From Algiphilus sp965216485 (lineage in GTDB: Bacteria; Pseudomonadota; Gammaproteobacteria; Nevskiales; Nevskiaceae), in contig NZ_OZ244162.1 of NCBI RefSeq assembly GCF_965216485.1, positions 1,550,001-1,614,000 of the forward strand: DNA of 64,000 bases. Reading direction: 5' to 3'. The stretch's first letter is position 1. The number at the start of each line of letters is the position of its first letter. The notes under the pieces were generated by a model. It searched no databases. It saw nothing but the letters and a program-made list of their open reading frames with translations, and had not been told where the DNA came from. This document shows positions 52,474 through 62,637 of this stretch, piece after piece. The translations under genes were made by a program, and so were the position numbers.

Positions 52474-53831
52474 CAATCGAAATCGAAGTTCAGCCGAACC
52501 ATGATCGCTTCCAAATCCGGGAAGATCTCGCGCCCGGCCAGTTGACCGGGCGCGTTGCCGGGATCCTCGCCATTCTGCTGGTAGTACTCGACTGCGATCT
52601 TCCAATCGGTACCGGTACGACCGGTGAACGCATATTCGGCACCCACGGTGATTCCGGTGAAGGCGCCCTGCCGGTAGTCGGCGGTGAAGAAGTCCGGCAG
52701 GGGCGCATCGTCCCTGAGGAAGGGGCGATAGAAGTCCACTGCCGACTGGTCGTACCAACGCAGGTGCGGAGTGATCGCGTGCGGCCCGCGAAAAGACCAG
52801 CGATAGCGCAGGTCAAGCGTGTGCGCCTGCATGCCCCAATCGTCCGTCTGGAAGCGGTAGGCGGCATCGAGCACATCGCGTTCGAAGAACTGTCGCTTGA
52901 TCCGGGCGAAAATGCCTTGCTTCTGGCGACGGTCGGGACGGCCCTCGTGCAGATGGCGCTCCGGTTCGCCTGTGCCGTTGCCCTGGCTGTTGTCCGTATC
53001 GACCACGCTGACCAGCTTGAAGGGGTCGTTGTGGTAGCCGTCCGACTGGGTCAATGTCAGATTGAGCTGCGCGATGGTGCGTACGCCCAGCACCTGCGTG
53101 TATCCCAGCAGCACATCGACGGTGTCCTTGGAATCCTCGCTGCCGCGGCGCGTGGCGTCAAAGCTGGCCGCACTGCATCCTGTGTCGGCACTGGCGCCGA
53201 ACAAGCAACTGCCGCGGATCGGTATGCCGCCTTCGGGTTCAATGGTGTCGATGGCGTAGGCCAGGCCGAGCGACAGCGTGGCGTTGTTCTGAGCCAATGC
53301 ATAGGCGAGGCCGCCGTCGACGCCAAGCGAAAAATAGTCGTACTCGTTGGAGGCTGAGACACCGATATTGCCGACGAGATGCCGCGACAGTGGCTGATTC
53401 CAGCCCGCGCTGATCGCAACCCGGGTATCACGGAAGGTGTCGTCGAGTGGGATGGTGCCAGGGGCAACCGTATAGCTGCCGCGTCCCGAGGCCTGCGTAT
53501 AGGTCTGCGGCAACGAGGAGGGCACCGCGCCATTGGGCGAGGCGCCGGTCAGGGTGTCGACCACCAGCTTGGTGTTGAGGGCGCGGTCGGTGTCGAACCA
53601 GCGCGTCGCGGAGATGACGGGCTCTATGGCCTGCACGCGGTCGGTTTCGGAATAAAAAAGCACCGCCGAGTCAATGTCCCAGGCGCCGGGTGCGGCTGCG
53701 GACAAGGCCCCGGGAAGCGCGAGGGCTGCGGCTGCCCACGGGGCAGGGTGCGCCTGCTTGCGCGGTTGCCGGGGCGTGGGAAGGTCGAGGAGTTGCGTGG
53801 TGGCCTGCGTCAACGCATCGATGATGCGCAT
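52470..53831 (-). CDS. DUF3570 family outer-membrane-like protein
   Basis: 453 residues from ATG 53831. A signal-like hydrophobic segment lies late, at about residues 31-47 (WAAAALALPGALSAAA), after a long polar leader. The mature protein is a chain of amphipathic beta-strands ending in FDFDW, with an aromatic last residue, so a barrel in the outer membrane is likely. The block KLVVDTLTGASPNGA follows at about residues 88-102; its DTLTGAS resembles the Dxx[S/T]GA[S/T] flavinylation motif used by ApbE. DUF3570 genes recur with DUF4266, a thioredoxin-like protein and ApbE. Function unknown. Confidence 0.82.
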   Translation of the reverse strand: MRIIDALTQATTQLLDLPTPRQPRKQAHPAPWAAAALALPGALSAAAPGAWDIDSAVLFYSETDRVQAIEPVISATRWFDTDRALNTKLVVDTLTGASPNGAVPSSLPQTYTQASGRGSYTVAPGTIPLDDTFRDTRVAISAGWNQPLSRHLVGNIGVSASNEYDYFSLGVDGGLAYALAQNNATLSLGLAYAIDTIEPEGGIPIRGSCLFGASADTGCSAASFDATRRGSEDSKDTVDVLLGYTQVLGVRTIAQLNLTLTQSDGYHNDPFKLVSVVDTDNSQGNGTGEPERHLHEGRPDRRQKQGIFARIKRQFFERDVLDAAYRFQTDDWGMQAHTLDLRYRWSFRGPHAITPHLRWYDQSAVDFYRPFLRDDAPLPDFFTADYRQGAFTGITVGAEYAFTGRTGTDWKIAVEYYQQNGEDPGNAPGQLAGREIFPDLEAIMVRLNFDFDW

Positions 53832-53859
53832 CGCATGCGGCGCAACGGCCTGCGGGAGA

Positions 53860-54090
53860 TCAGTTGCAGCCACAGCCACCCCCGCCGAAGCCGCGGCCAC
53901 CGCTGGCCGACTCCTTGGAGAAATAGATGTGGGCATCCAGCCCGTCGGTGATGGCGTCTGCGTCCAGGGCCATGGCGGGCTGCGCCAGCCGGTCGCGCTC
54001 CCAGGGCTGGACCGTCACGCAGCCTTGGAGGGCCCCGGCAATGGCCGCGCTCGTGATCGCGACGATGCGCCAGGATGGCGTTTTATTCAT
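53860..54090 (-). CDS. DUF4266 family small Cys-tailed lipoprotein
   Basis: 76 residues. The signal peptide ends in the lipobox LQGC (Cys24). Conserved block: VQPWERDRLAQPAMALD, then HIYFSKESASGG, and a Gly-rich end GRGFGGGGCGCN. The C-terminal CGCN is striking: two cysteines four and two residues from the end, suited to metal binding, thioether or disulfide chemistry with the thioredoxin-like protein encoded just upstream. It overlaps that gene by 8 bases and is followed by the DUF3570 gene after 28 bases. Function unknown. Confidence 0.85.
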   Translation of the reverse strand: MNKTPSWRIVAITSAAIAGALQGCVTVQPWERDRLAQPAMALDADAITDGLDAHIYFSKESASGGRGFGGGGCGCN

Positions 54091-54601
54091 GACCGGCTCC
54101 TGGGGCAGCAGGGGAGTCATCGGCTCGGGCCAGGGCCTCTGCGATGCTGCGCTCCAGTTCGGCTCGATCCGACAGTCGAAAACCGGTGTGAGCGAGCAGG
54201 CGTGTGCCGTCGGGCCGCACCAGAAAGCTCGAAGGCATGGTGCGAATGCCGTAGGCCTTGGCGATCTTTCCGTTCGGATCGAAGACCACCTGAAAGCGGG
54301 GTTGATGCCGGTCGATGAAGCGTTCGGCGGCCGCGCGGTCGCGATCCACGTTGACGGCAACCACCTGCAGTCCTTGGCCCGCGAAACGTTTGGCGATGTC
54401 CTGCATCCAGGGAAAGCTGGCGGCACAAGGCGCGCACCAGGAGGCCCAGAAGTCCAGATAGACCAGGCGCGCCTCCGTGGCGGACAGATCGAAGTCTTCG
54501 GTTGTCACAGATGCCGCGTGCACCGCGGTCAAGATGCCGAGCCACCCCATCACCAGCCAGCGGCCAAAGTGAGCAATGTGGGTCGGGAAAGCGCCGTTCA
54601 T
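54083..54601 (-). CDS. TlpA-like thioredoxin-fold protein
   Basis: 172 residues from ATG 54601 (GAGGAGA upstream). An N-terminal hydrophobic signal or anchor (about 12-30, FGRWLVMGWLGILTAVHAA) precedes a thioredoxin fold with the active site FWASWCAPC (CAPC, about residues 56-59), the cis-Pro segment GIRTMPSSFLV, and VVFDPNGKIAKAYG. The protein should act outside the cytoplasm as a reductant or oxidant. First gene of the DUF4266-DUF3570-apbE cluster; the cysteine-tailed DUF4266 lipoprotein is its likely partner. Confidence 0.9.
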   Translation of the reverse strand: MNGAFPTHIAHFGRWLVMGWLGILTAVHAASVTTEDFDLSATEARLVYLDFWASWCAPCAASFPWMQDIAKRFAGQGLQVVAVNVDRDRAAAERFIDRHQPRFQVVFDPNGKIAKAYGIRTMPSSFLVRPDGTRLLAHTGFRLSDRAELERSIAEALARADDSPAAPGAGHE

Positions 54602-54690
54602 CGGAAATCTCCTCGGGTTGGGGCAGCGGACGGGGAGCGTGCGGTCGCGGCTCGCTGCCGCCGTCTTCCCGCCCGCCGACGGAGAACGCT

Positions 54691-55293
54691 ATGCTCTTGA
54701 AATCGCCGCGTTTCGGCATCCGGCAAACACCGTACATGGGACCTTTGCCGGATGCCCTGCGAGACGATCGATCCATCGAGTCCAATGAAGCCATGACCGA
54801 AAGACAGCGTGACTACCTGACCCTGGCGCTTACGCTTCTCATCGTGTTGGCAACGGCTGTCGACATTGGACTGGATGCCTCCGCTGGCACGCCGCTGCGG
54901 CACATTCTTCATGAGGTGCTGCTCATGGCGGCCGCACTCGGGCTCGCCGCGTGGGTGGCCGGCGATCTCCGCCGAAAAACACGCGAAGTGGCGCAGCTAC
55001 GGGAGGAGCTCAACGTCGTGGCACGTGCTGGGGCACCGCGCAACGCGGAGGTCGAAGCCGCCCGTACTTCGCTCAGTCACGCTATCGACTCACAGTTCGC
55101 CGACTGGGGGCTGAGTCAGGGCGAGAAGGACGTTGGACGTCTGCTGCTGAAGGGTTTGAGCATCCGCGAAATCGCGGCGCTGCGAGAGACGCAGGAGAAA
55201 ACGGTACGTCAGCAGGCCAGCGCGATTTATCGCAAGGCAGACCTGCCTGGTCGGCATGCCTTTGCCGCCTGGTTTCTGGAAGACCTGCTATGA
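54691..55293 (+). CDS. Membrane-anchored LuxR-type HTH regulator
   Basis: 200 residues from ATG 54691, chosen for GGAGA five bases upstream; ATG 54793 (MTERQRDYLTLALTLLI) is an alternative that starts right at the first helix. Two membrane helices (about 42-60 and 70-88 from the first start) and a coiled coil (RKTREVAQLREELNVVA) precede a LuxR-type HTH: LSQGEKDVGRLLLKGLSIRE and IAALRETQEKTVRQQASAIY. No receiver or kinase domain exists, so the signal must come through the membrane part. It is divergent from the thioredoxin-DUF4266-DUF3570-apbE genes, 89 bases away, and probably controls them. Its last 6 bases overlap the tetR stop. Confidence 0.8.
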   Translation: MLLKSPRFGIRQTPYMGPLPDALRDDRSIESNEAMTERQRDYLTLALTLLIVLATAVDIGLDASAGTPLRHILHEVLLMAAALGLAAWVAGDLRRKTREVAQLREELNVVARAGAPRNAEVEAARTSLSHAIDSQFADWGLSQGEKDVGRLLLKGLSIREIAALRETQEKTVRQQASAIYRKADLPGRHAFAAWFLEDLL

Positions 55294-55893
55294 CCCCGCT
55301 GAGCCTGGTGCCGCCAACGCACGCCACAGCACGGCAAACAGCTCCGGGGTCTTAGCGGCCAGCGGCTCGGTTTCACCGCGCGCGATGTGCATCTGTACCA
55401 GGCGCATCAGCACGCCGTAGAAGTAGTCGAGCAGGTGTTTTTCGCTGATTTCACTGGTGAGCACGCCCTGTTCTCGGCCTTCGCGCAGTACGCGCAGGAA
55501 GACTTCGGTGAGCATGCGTTGCTCGTCGGTGACGTCGCGCTGCACCGGTTCGGCGCTGATGGTGTGCTGGATCATGCGCGCGACATCCGGGTTGCGATCG
55601 AAGTAGTCCAGCACCACCCAGAAGACCTTGCGCAGCCGGTCCTTGTAGTTTTCGATGCCCTGCAGGTGATCGGCCATGCGGACCGAGAGTTCGCGCGCCC
55701 AGCGGTGCAGGCAGGCGTTGAGGATGGCTTCCTTGCCGCCGTAGTAGCGGTAGACCGTCTGCAGTGAGGCGTGCGCGCGTCCGGCGATGGCATCAAGGCC
55801 GACCTGATGAAAAGGGCGTTCGGCAAACAACGACACAGCGGCATCTTCAATGCGCTGTCGGGCGTCACCCCGCATCGGCGTATCGCGCGGCAT
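55288..55893 (-). CDS. TetR family repressor
   Basis: 201 residues. N-terminal HTH: RQRIEDAAVSLFAERPFHQV, then GLDAIAGRAHASLQTVYRYY and GGKEAILNACL. The C-terminal ligand domain is helical (VFWVVLDYFDRNPDVARMIQ) and resembles acyl-CoA-responsive FadR/PsrA-like TetR repressors in general layout. It diverges from fadI-fadJ, and two copies of a 14-bp palindrome lie between, so it probably represses the beta-oxidation genes and itself. Confidence 0.88.
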   Translation of the reverse strand: MPRDTPMRGDARQRIEDAAVSLFAERPFHQVGLDAIAGRAHASLQTVYRYYGGKEAILNACLHRWARELSVRMADHLQGIENYKDRLRKVFWVVLDYFDRNPDVARMIQHTISAEPVQRDVTDEQRMLTEVFLRVLREGREQGVLTSEISEKHLLDYFYGVLMRLVQMHIARGETEPLAAKTPELFAVLWRALAAPGSAGS

Positions 55894-55917
55894 GCAGTCT
55901 TCCAGTGAACCAAGTAT

Positions 55918-55931
55918 GTAAGAAACGTTAC
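55918..55931. promoter_or_regulatory. Putative TetR operator 1
   Basis: GTAAGAAACGTTAC, within the longer palindrome TGTAA-N6-TTACA (55917-55932), 25 bases from the tetR start. It matches operator 2 in 12 of 14 positions. Confidence 0.6.
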
Positions 55932-56016
55932 ATGCTCAGGGGTCTAGGTCAAGTCTGCCCGCAGCGCATTGACAATGCGGCTGACAAGCGCATAGCGTAA
56001 GCGCCGTTTTCCGCAA

Positions 56017-56030
56017 GTAACAATCGTTAC
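56017..56030. promoter_or_regulatory. Putative TetR operator 2
   Basis: GTAACAATCGTTAC, perfect GTAAC / GTTAC arms with 4-base spacer, 88 bases upstream of fadI. It shares GTAA-x-AA-x-CGTTAC with operator 1, 99 bases away. Confidence 0.65.
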
Positions 56031-56117
56031 GGCCCCGTTCTGGCTGATGCGCGCGCATCGTCGAAGCGAGATCCGGCTACGGCGCGGCCTTCGCTGGAAC
56101 CCCATTGGAGCTTCTGC

Positions 56118-57422
56118 ATGAGTAAACGCTTACCGCTTTCCGGCCCGCGCGGCCGGGTTGCCATCGTCGCGGGTCTGCGCACGCCCTTCGCCCGCATGGG
56201 TACCCATTTCCGGGACATCAACGCGGTCGACCTGGGCGCGATGCTGGTGTCGGAGATGGTGGCACGCAGTGATCTGTCCAAGTCGGAGATCGATCAGGTG
56301 GTCTTCGGCATGACCGTGATGATGCCGTCGGCGCCGTTCATTGGTCGCGAGATCGCCTTGGCCTGTGGCATGCCGGATGTGGACGCCTACAGCCTCACGC
56401 GTGCCTGCGCGACCAGCTTCCAGACCGCGGCCACCGCGGCGGAAAGCATTCTTGCCGGCACCGCCGACGTGATCATCGCCGGTGGTGTGGATTCCACCTC
56501 GCACCCGCCCATCACCATCTCCAAGAAGCTGACCCAGGTGCTGCGCGACGCGCAGTCGGCCAAGACCATGCAGCAGCGGCTGAAGCTGTTCTCCACGCTG
56601 CGGCCGAAGGATCTGCTGCCGGTGCCGCCGTCGATCACCGAGTATTCGGTGGGCGAGACCATGGGCCAGAGCGCCGAGAAGATGGCCAAGAAGTGGGGCA
56701 TCACCCGCGAAGAGCAGGACGATATCGCCCACGCCTCGCACAGCAATGCCGCTCACGCATGGGCGCAGGGCTGGATGGACGAGCAGGTGATGACCGCCTT
56801 CATCCCGCCCAAGTCCACCCCGGTGCACGAGGACAATCTGGTGCGCAAGGACTCCAAGCGCGAGGGCTACGGCAAACTCAAGCCGGTGTTCGACAAGCAG
56901 TACGGCACCGTGACGGCGGGCAATGCCAGCCCGCTCACCGATGGCGCCGCCGGCATGATCCTGATGAGCGAGGAGAAGGCCAAGGTGCTGGGCTACAAGC
57001 CGCTGGGCTACATCCGGGGCTACCACTTTGCCGCCAAGACGCCCAAGGACGACCTGCTGATGGGGCCGGTCCTGGCAGCGCCGGTGGCGCTGGACCGCGC
57101 CGGTGTCACCCTCAAGGACATGGATCTGGTCGACATGCACGAGGCCTTTGCCGCCCAGATCGCTTGCAATCTCAAGGGTTTGGCGTCGAAGAAGTATTTC
57201 GAGGAAACCATGGGCCGCAGCCAGCCCGTGGGTGAAGTGGATCGCAGCAAGCTGAACGTGGTCGGTGGTTCCATCGCCTACGGTCACCCCTTTGGTGCGA
57301 CCGGCGCGCGTGTCATCGTGCAGACCCTCAACGAGCTGCAGCGCCGCGGTGGCGGTCTTGCACTGACGACCGCCTGTGCCGCCGGTGGTATCGGCGCGGC
57401 CATGGTCCTCGAAACCGAATAA
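56118..57422 (+). CDS. fadI: Acetyl-CoA C-acyltransferase FadI (3-ketoacyl-CoA thiolase)
   Basis: Last step of fatty-acid beta-oxidation, releasing acetyl-CoA. 434 residues, as for FadI (436 in E. coli) and longer than FadA. The acylated Cys is in SLTRACATSFQTA (about residue 97), the His in GHPFGATGAR and the second Cys in TTACAAGGIGAAMV, with HEAFAAQ between. It starts an operon with fadJ 13 bases downstream. Confidence 0.95.
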   Translation: MSKRLPLSGPRGRVAIVAGLRTPFARMGTHFRDINAVDLGAMLVSEMVARSDLSKSEIDQVVFGMTVMMPSAPFIGREIALACGMPDVDAYSLTRACATSFQTAATAAESILAGTADVIIAGGVDSTSHPPITISKKLTQVLRDAQSAKTMQQRLKLFSTLRPKDLLPVPPSITEYSVGETMGQSAEKMAKKWGITREEQDDIAHASHSNAAHAWAQGWMDEQVMTAFIPPKSTPVHEDNLVRKDSKREGYGKLKPVFDKQYGTVTAGNASPLTDGAAGMILMSEEKAKVLGYKPLGYIRGYHFAAKTPKDDLLMGPVLAAPVALDRAGVTLKDMDLVDMHEAFAAQIACNLKGLASKKYFEETMGRSQPVGEVDRSKLNVVGGSIAYGHPFGATGARVIVQTLNELQRRGGGLALTTACAAGGIGAAMVLETE

Positions 57423-57435
57423 GCAGGAGTCCGAT

Positions 57436-59805
<2,370 letters not shown>

Positions 59806-59810
59806 CGGGA

Positions 59811-61097
59811 ATGGCCAAGCAATCCACGACGGAGAATCCGCTGCTCGACGGGTTGCGTGTGCTCGATCTGTCCCGGCTGCTGCCGGGACCCTTCTGCACG
59901 CTCTACTTGGCGCAACTGGGTGCCGAGGTCATCAAGATCGAAGAGCCCGATGGTGGCGACTATGCCCGCGCCATGAGCCCGGAACTGTTCAGTCTGGTCA
60001 ATCGCGGCAAGGAGTCGGTCACCCTCGATCTGCGTCTGGCCGAGGATGTCGAGACCTTCAAGCGCATGGCGGCAGAGGCCGATGTGGTGGTCGACTCCTT
60101 CCGCCCCGGCGTCATGGACCGGCTCGGCTGTGGCTATGAGGCGCTGCGTGCGGTCAACCCGAAGCTCGTTTACGCCGCCCTCACCGGCTATGGCAACAGC
60201 GGCCCGTACCGCGATCGCGCGGGTCATGACATGAACTACCTGAGCTATTCCGGGGTGCTCGATCAGGTCGGCCCGGCCGGTGGCGCACCGGCGCAGTCCA
60301 ACGTCCAGATCGCCGATCTGGCCGGCGGCGCGCTGACCTGCGCCATCGGTATTCTGTCTGCGGTGATCGGCGCGCGTGCTTCAGGGCAGGGGGCCTTCGT
60401 CGATGTGGGCATGCAGGATGGCTCGCTCGCCCTGCAGGCGGTGGCCATGTCGACCCTTCGCAGTATGGGCCAGACCCAGCCGCGTGGCGAAGACATGCTC
60501 TCCGGTGCGCTGCCGAACTATGCCATCTACCGGTGCCGTGATGGCCGCTACATCGCCGTGGGTGCGCTGGAACCGAAGTTCTTCCAGCGGCTGCTGGCGG
60601 CCCTGCAGGAGGAGCTGCTTCCGGCTGGCGTGCGCAGTGCACTGGAGACAGCCACCAAACGCGCCCTCGGCATGACCAAGCGCAAGCGCAAAGCCGGCTC
60701 TGGCGCCGAGGGCGGAAACAAGGCCGACAAGGGCGGCGTTGGCAAGCTTGCCAAGTTGCTTGAGGACCCGAAGAAGGCCCAGCGCATGCTGGCGCCCATG
60801 CGCTGGGCCCTGCGCGCGGCTTTCCTGCTCAAGACCCGGGACGAATGGGATCGCATCCTGTCCGACAAGGACGCCTGCATCAGTCCCGTGCTGACGCTGG
60901 AGGAAGCCCTGCAGAACGAGCAGACCCGTGCCCGCGGCATGGTCGAGGATGACGGCGGCAAGCCAGCCTTCCGCAACCCGATCCAGTTTGTGGGCGCGAG
61001 CACGCGCAGTGGTCGCGCGCCGGCGCTGGGCGAGCACAATGCCCGGGTCGCCGAGTGGCTCGCCGCGGCGCGTGCCGGGCGCCAGGCCGCTTCCTGA
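59811..61097 (+). CDS. CaiB/BaiF family CoA-transferase or racemase (alpha-methylacyl-CoA racemase-like)
   Basis: 428 residues from ATG 59811, six bases after fadJ. The family core is LRVLDLSRLLPGPFCTLYLA with GAEVIKIEEP. The catalytic-region sequence AGHDMNYLSYSGVL is closest to alpha-methylacyl-CoA racemases, which let branched acyl-CoAs enter beta-oxidation; transferase activity cannot be excluded. The segment at about residues 280-315 is an odd basic/Gly insert (MTKRKRKAGSGAEGGNKADK) before the C-terminal domain. Linkage to fadIJ supports a role in branched or sterol-like acyl degradation. Confidence 0.85.
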   Translation: MAKQSTTENPLLDGLRVLDLSRLLPGPFCTLYLAQLGAEVIKIEEPDGGDYARAMSPELFSLVNRGKESVTLDLRLAEDVETFKRMAAEADVVVDSFRPGVMDRLGCGYEALRAVNPKLVYAALTGYGNSGPYRDRAGHDMNYLSYSGVLDQVGPAGGAPAQSNVQIADLAGGALTCAIGILSAVIGARASGQGAFVDVGMQDGSLALQAVAMSTLRSMGQTQPRGEDMLSGALPNYAIYRCRDGRYIAVGALEPKFFQRLLAALQEELLPAGVRSALETATKRALGMTKRKRKAGSGAEGGNKADKGGVGKLAKLLEDPKKAQRMLAPMRWALRAAFLLKTRDEWDRILSDKDACISPVLTLEEALQNEQTRARGMVEDDGGKPAFRNPIQFVGASTRSGRAPALGEHNARVAEWLAAARAGRQAAS

Positions 61098-61134
61098 GCC
61101 GTCGCGCCGTACGAGGAGCAACATCACAAACTCG

Positions 61135-61165
61135 CCGCCGCTGGGATCGCCAGCGGCGGTCTTTC
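61135..61165 (+). terminator. Terminator of the fadI-fadJ-CaiB operon
   Basis: CCGCCGCTGG / CCAGCGGCGG, perfect 10-bp stem (61135-61159) with a 5-base loop, followed by TCTTTC. It separates the operon from the phoX promoter region. Confidence 0.7.
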
Positions 61166-61181
61166 GCTCGCCCAGCGGAAG

Positions 61182-61214
61182 CTTTCATGAATCCGTCATG
61201 GAACCGTCACGGCG
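61182..61214 (+). promoter_or_regulatory. Putative Pho box upstream of phoX-phoD
   Basis: Three direct repeats with an 11-base period: CTTTCATGAAT, CCGTCATGGAA, CCGTCACGGCG (TCA at 61185, 61196 and 61207). This fits tandem PhoB half-sites (CTGTCAT plus a 4-base spacer). A weak -10 TCTAAA (61226-61231) follows at the distance expected when PhoB replaces the -35. The rest of 61215-61332 is AT-richer leader with no gene. Confidence 0.75.
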
Positions 61215-61332
61215 GCTCGCTAAGCTCTAAACCTAAGAAATCACAAGGTTTTTACGAACCGGTAGTTTTTCTTCTCGGATCTGCGCGCGGGTGAGTCAAT
61301 GACCCGGCGCGCCTCTGCGCGTTGGAGTCGTC

Positions 61333-62628
61333 ATGCTTCGTCCTCTGCCTCATCTGTCCACGCCGCGTCGCGTTGGGCGCCGGGATTTCTTGCGTCGTTC
61401 CCTGATGATGTCGGGCGTGGCAGCCACCGGCCCGCTGCTATGGAGCTGCTCGGGTGGCGGCGGGCAGGGCAGTGCTGTGGCCGCGCCCGCGCTCACCCGG
61501 CTCGGGCCGTTGATGGAACCGGACGCCAACGGCATCCGGTCGCCGGCAGGCTTTACCTCACGGGTCGTCGCCGAGAGTGGGGTGCCGGTTGTCTCGGACC
61601 TCATTGGTGGACTGCTGGGTCCGCTGCTGGGCTACGAATGGCACACCTTCCCCGATGGTGGCGCCACCTTCGCCGCCGAGGACGGTGGCTGGGTCTATGT
61701 CTCGAACAGCGAATCCGTGCCGGGTGGCGTAGGCGCGCTGCGCTTCGATGCCGACGGCAACCGCGTGGATGCCTATCGCCTGCTGCGCGGCACCACCATC
61801 AACTGCGCGGGCGGGCCAACGCCCTGGGGCACCTGGCTGTCCTGCGAGGAGCGTACGCGCGGCCTGGTCCATGAGTGTTTCCCCTTCGGTTCGGTCAACG
61901 ACGCCAAGACACTGCCGGCGCTGGGCATGTTCGATCACGAAGCGGTCGCGGTCGATCCGGTGCGCCGGCATCTGTTCCTGACCGAAGACACCGGCGACGC
62001 GCGCTTCTATCGCTTCATCCCGAGCGCGGCCGACTGGCCGATGGACGCCGACCGCCCGGCGCTGGAAGACGGCTTGCTGCAGGTGGCGGTGATCCCGAAT
62101 GTGCTGGATTCGCGCGACATCGCCTTCGGCACCGCGCCCATGCCCATTGAATGGGTGGACGCACTGGCGCCGGAGGCGCCGCAGAGCGAGAACCGCATCG
62201 AGGGCACCACGGTCTTCGCCGGGTCGGAGGGCATCTGGTACTTCGACGACATCGTCTACTTCACCTGCAAATCCGGCAACCGGGTATGGGCATTGAACAC
62301 GGCCGACAACACCATCGAATTGATCTACGACGACGACGCCTTCGGCGGTGCCGATGCGCCGCTGCGCGGGGTCGACAACTGCGTCGTCTATAACGCCTCG
62401 CGCGATCTGCTGGTGGCCGAGGATGGCGGTGACATGCGCATCAGCGCCATCGGCCCGGATGGGGTGGTCGCGCCCATCCTGCAGATCGTCGGGCAGGACA
62501 ACTCCGAAATCACCGGTCCGGCCTTCAGCCCGGACGGCACCCGTCTGTACTTCAGCTCGCAGCGCGGAGGCCGCGGCAGTGGGGGTATCACCTACGAGGT
62601 GCGTGGACCCTTCAACGCCAGCCGCTAG
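61333..62628 (+). CDS. phoX: PhoX family (DUF839) alkaline phosphatase, Tat-exported
   Basis: Calcium/iron-dependent periplasmic phosphatase, 431 residues. The N-terminal twin-arginine signal GRRDFLRRSLMMSG (about 15-28) ends near an LLWSCSGGG segment that could also be lipidated. The PhoX signature INCAGGPTPWGTWLSCEER lies near residue 160, and FDHEAVAVDP and LTEDTGDARFYRF follow. GGAG lies before the ATG. It is 9 bases upstream of phoD and downstream of a Pho box, so phosphate starvation should induce both. Confidence 0.88.
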   Translation: MLRPLPHLSTPRRVGRRDFLRRSLMMSGVAATGPLLWSCSGGGGQGSAVAAPALTRLGPLMEPDANGIRSPAGFTSRVVAESGVPVVSDLIGGLLGPLLGYEWHTFPDGGATFAAEDGGWVYVSNSESVPGGVGALRFDADGNRVDAYRLLRGTTINCAGGPTPWGTWLSCEERTRGLVHECFPFGSVNDAKTLPALGMFDHEAVAVDPVRRHLFLTEDTGDARFYRFIPSAADWPMDADRPALEDGLLQVAVIPNVLDSRDIAFGTAPMPIEWVDALAPEAPQSENRIEGTTVFAGSEGIWYFDDIVYFTCKSGNRVWALNTADNTIELIYDDDAFGGADAPLRGVDNCVVYNASRDLLVAEDGGDMRISAIGPDGVVAPILQIVGQDNSEITGPAFSPDGTRLYFSSQRGGRGSGGITYEVRGPFNASR

Positions 62629-62637
62629 CGATACGCC

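Noticed and set aside
51559..52758. A longer ApbE frame starting at 52758
   Set aside because: The extra N-terminal part reads the DUF3570 gene out of frame. The GTGA overlap at 52473 is the better start.
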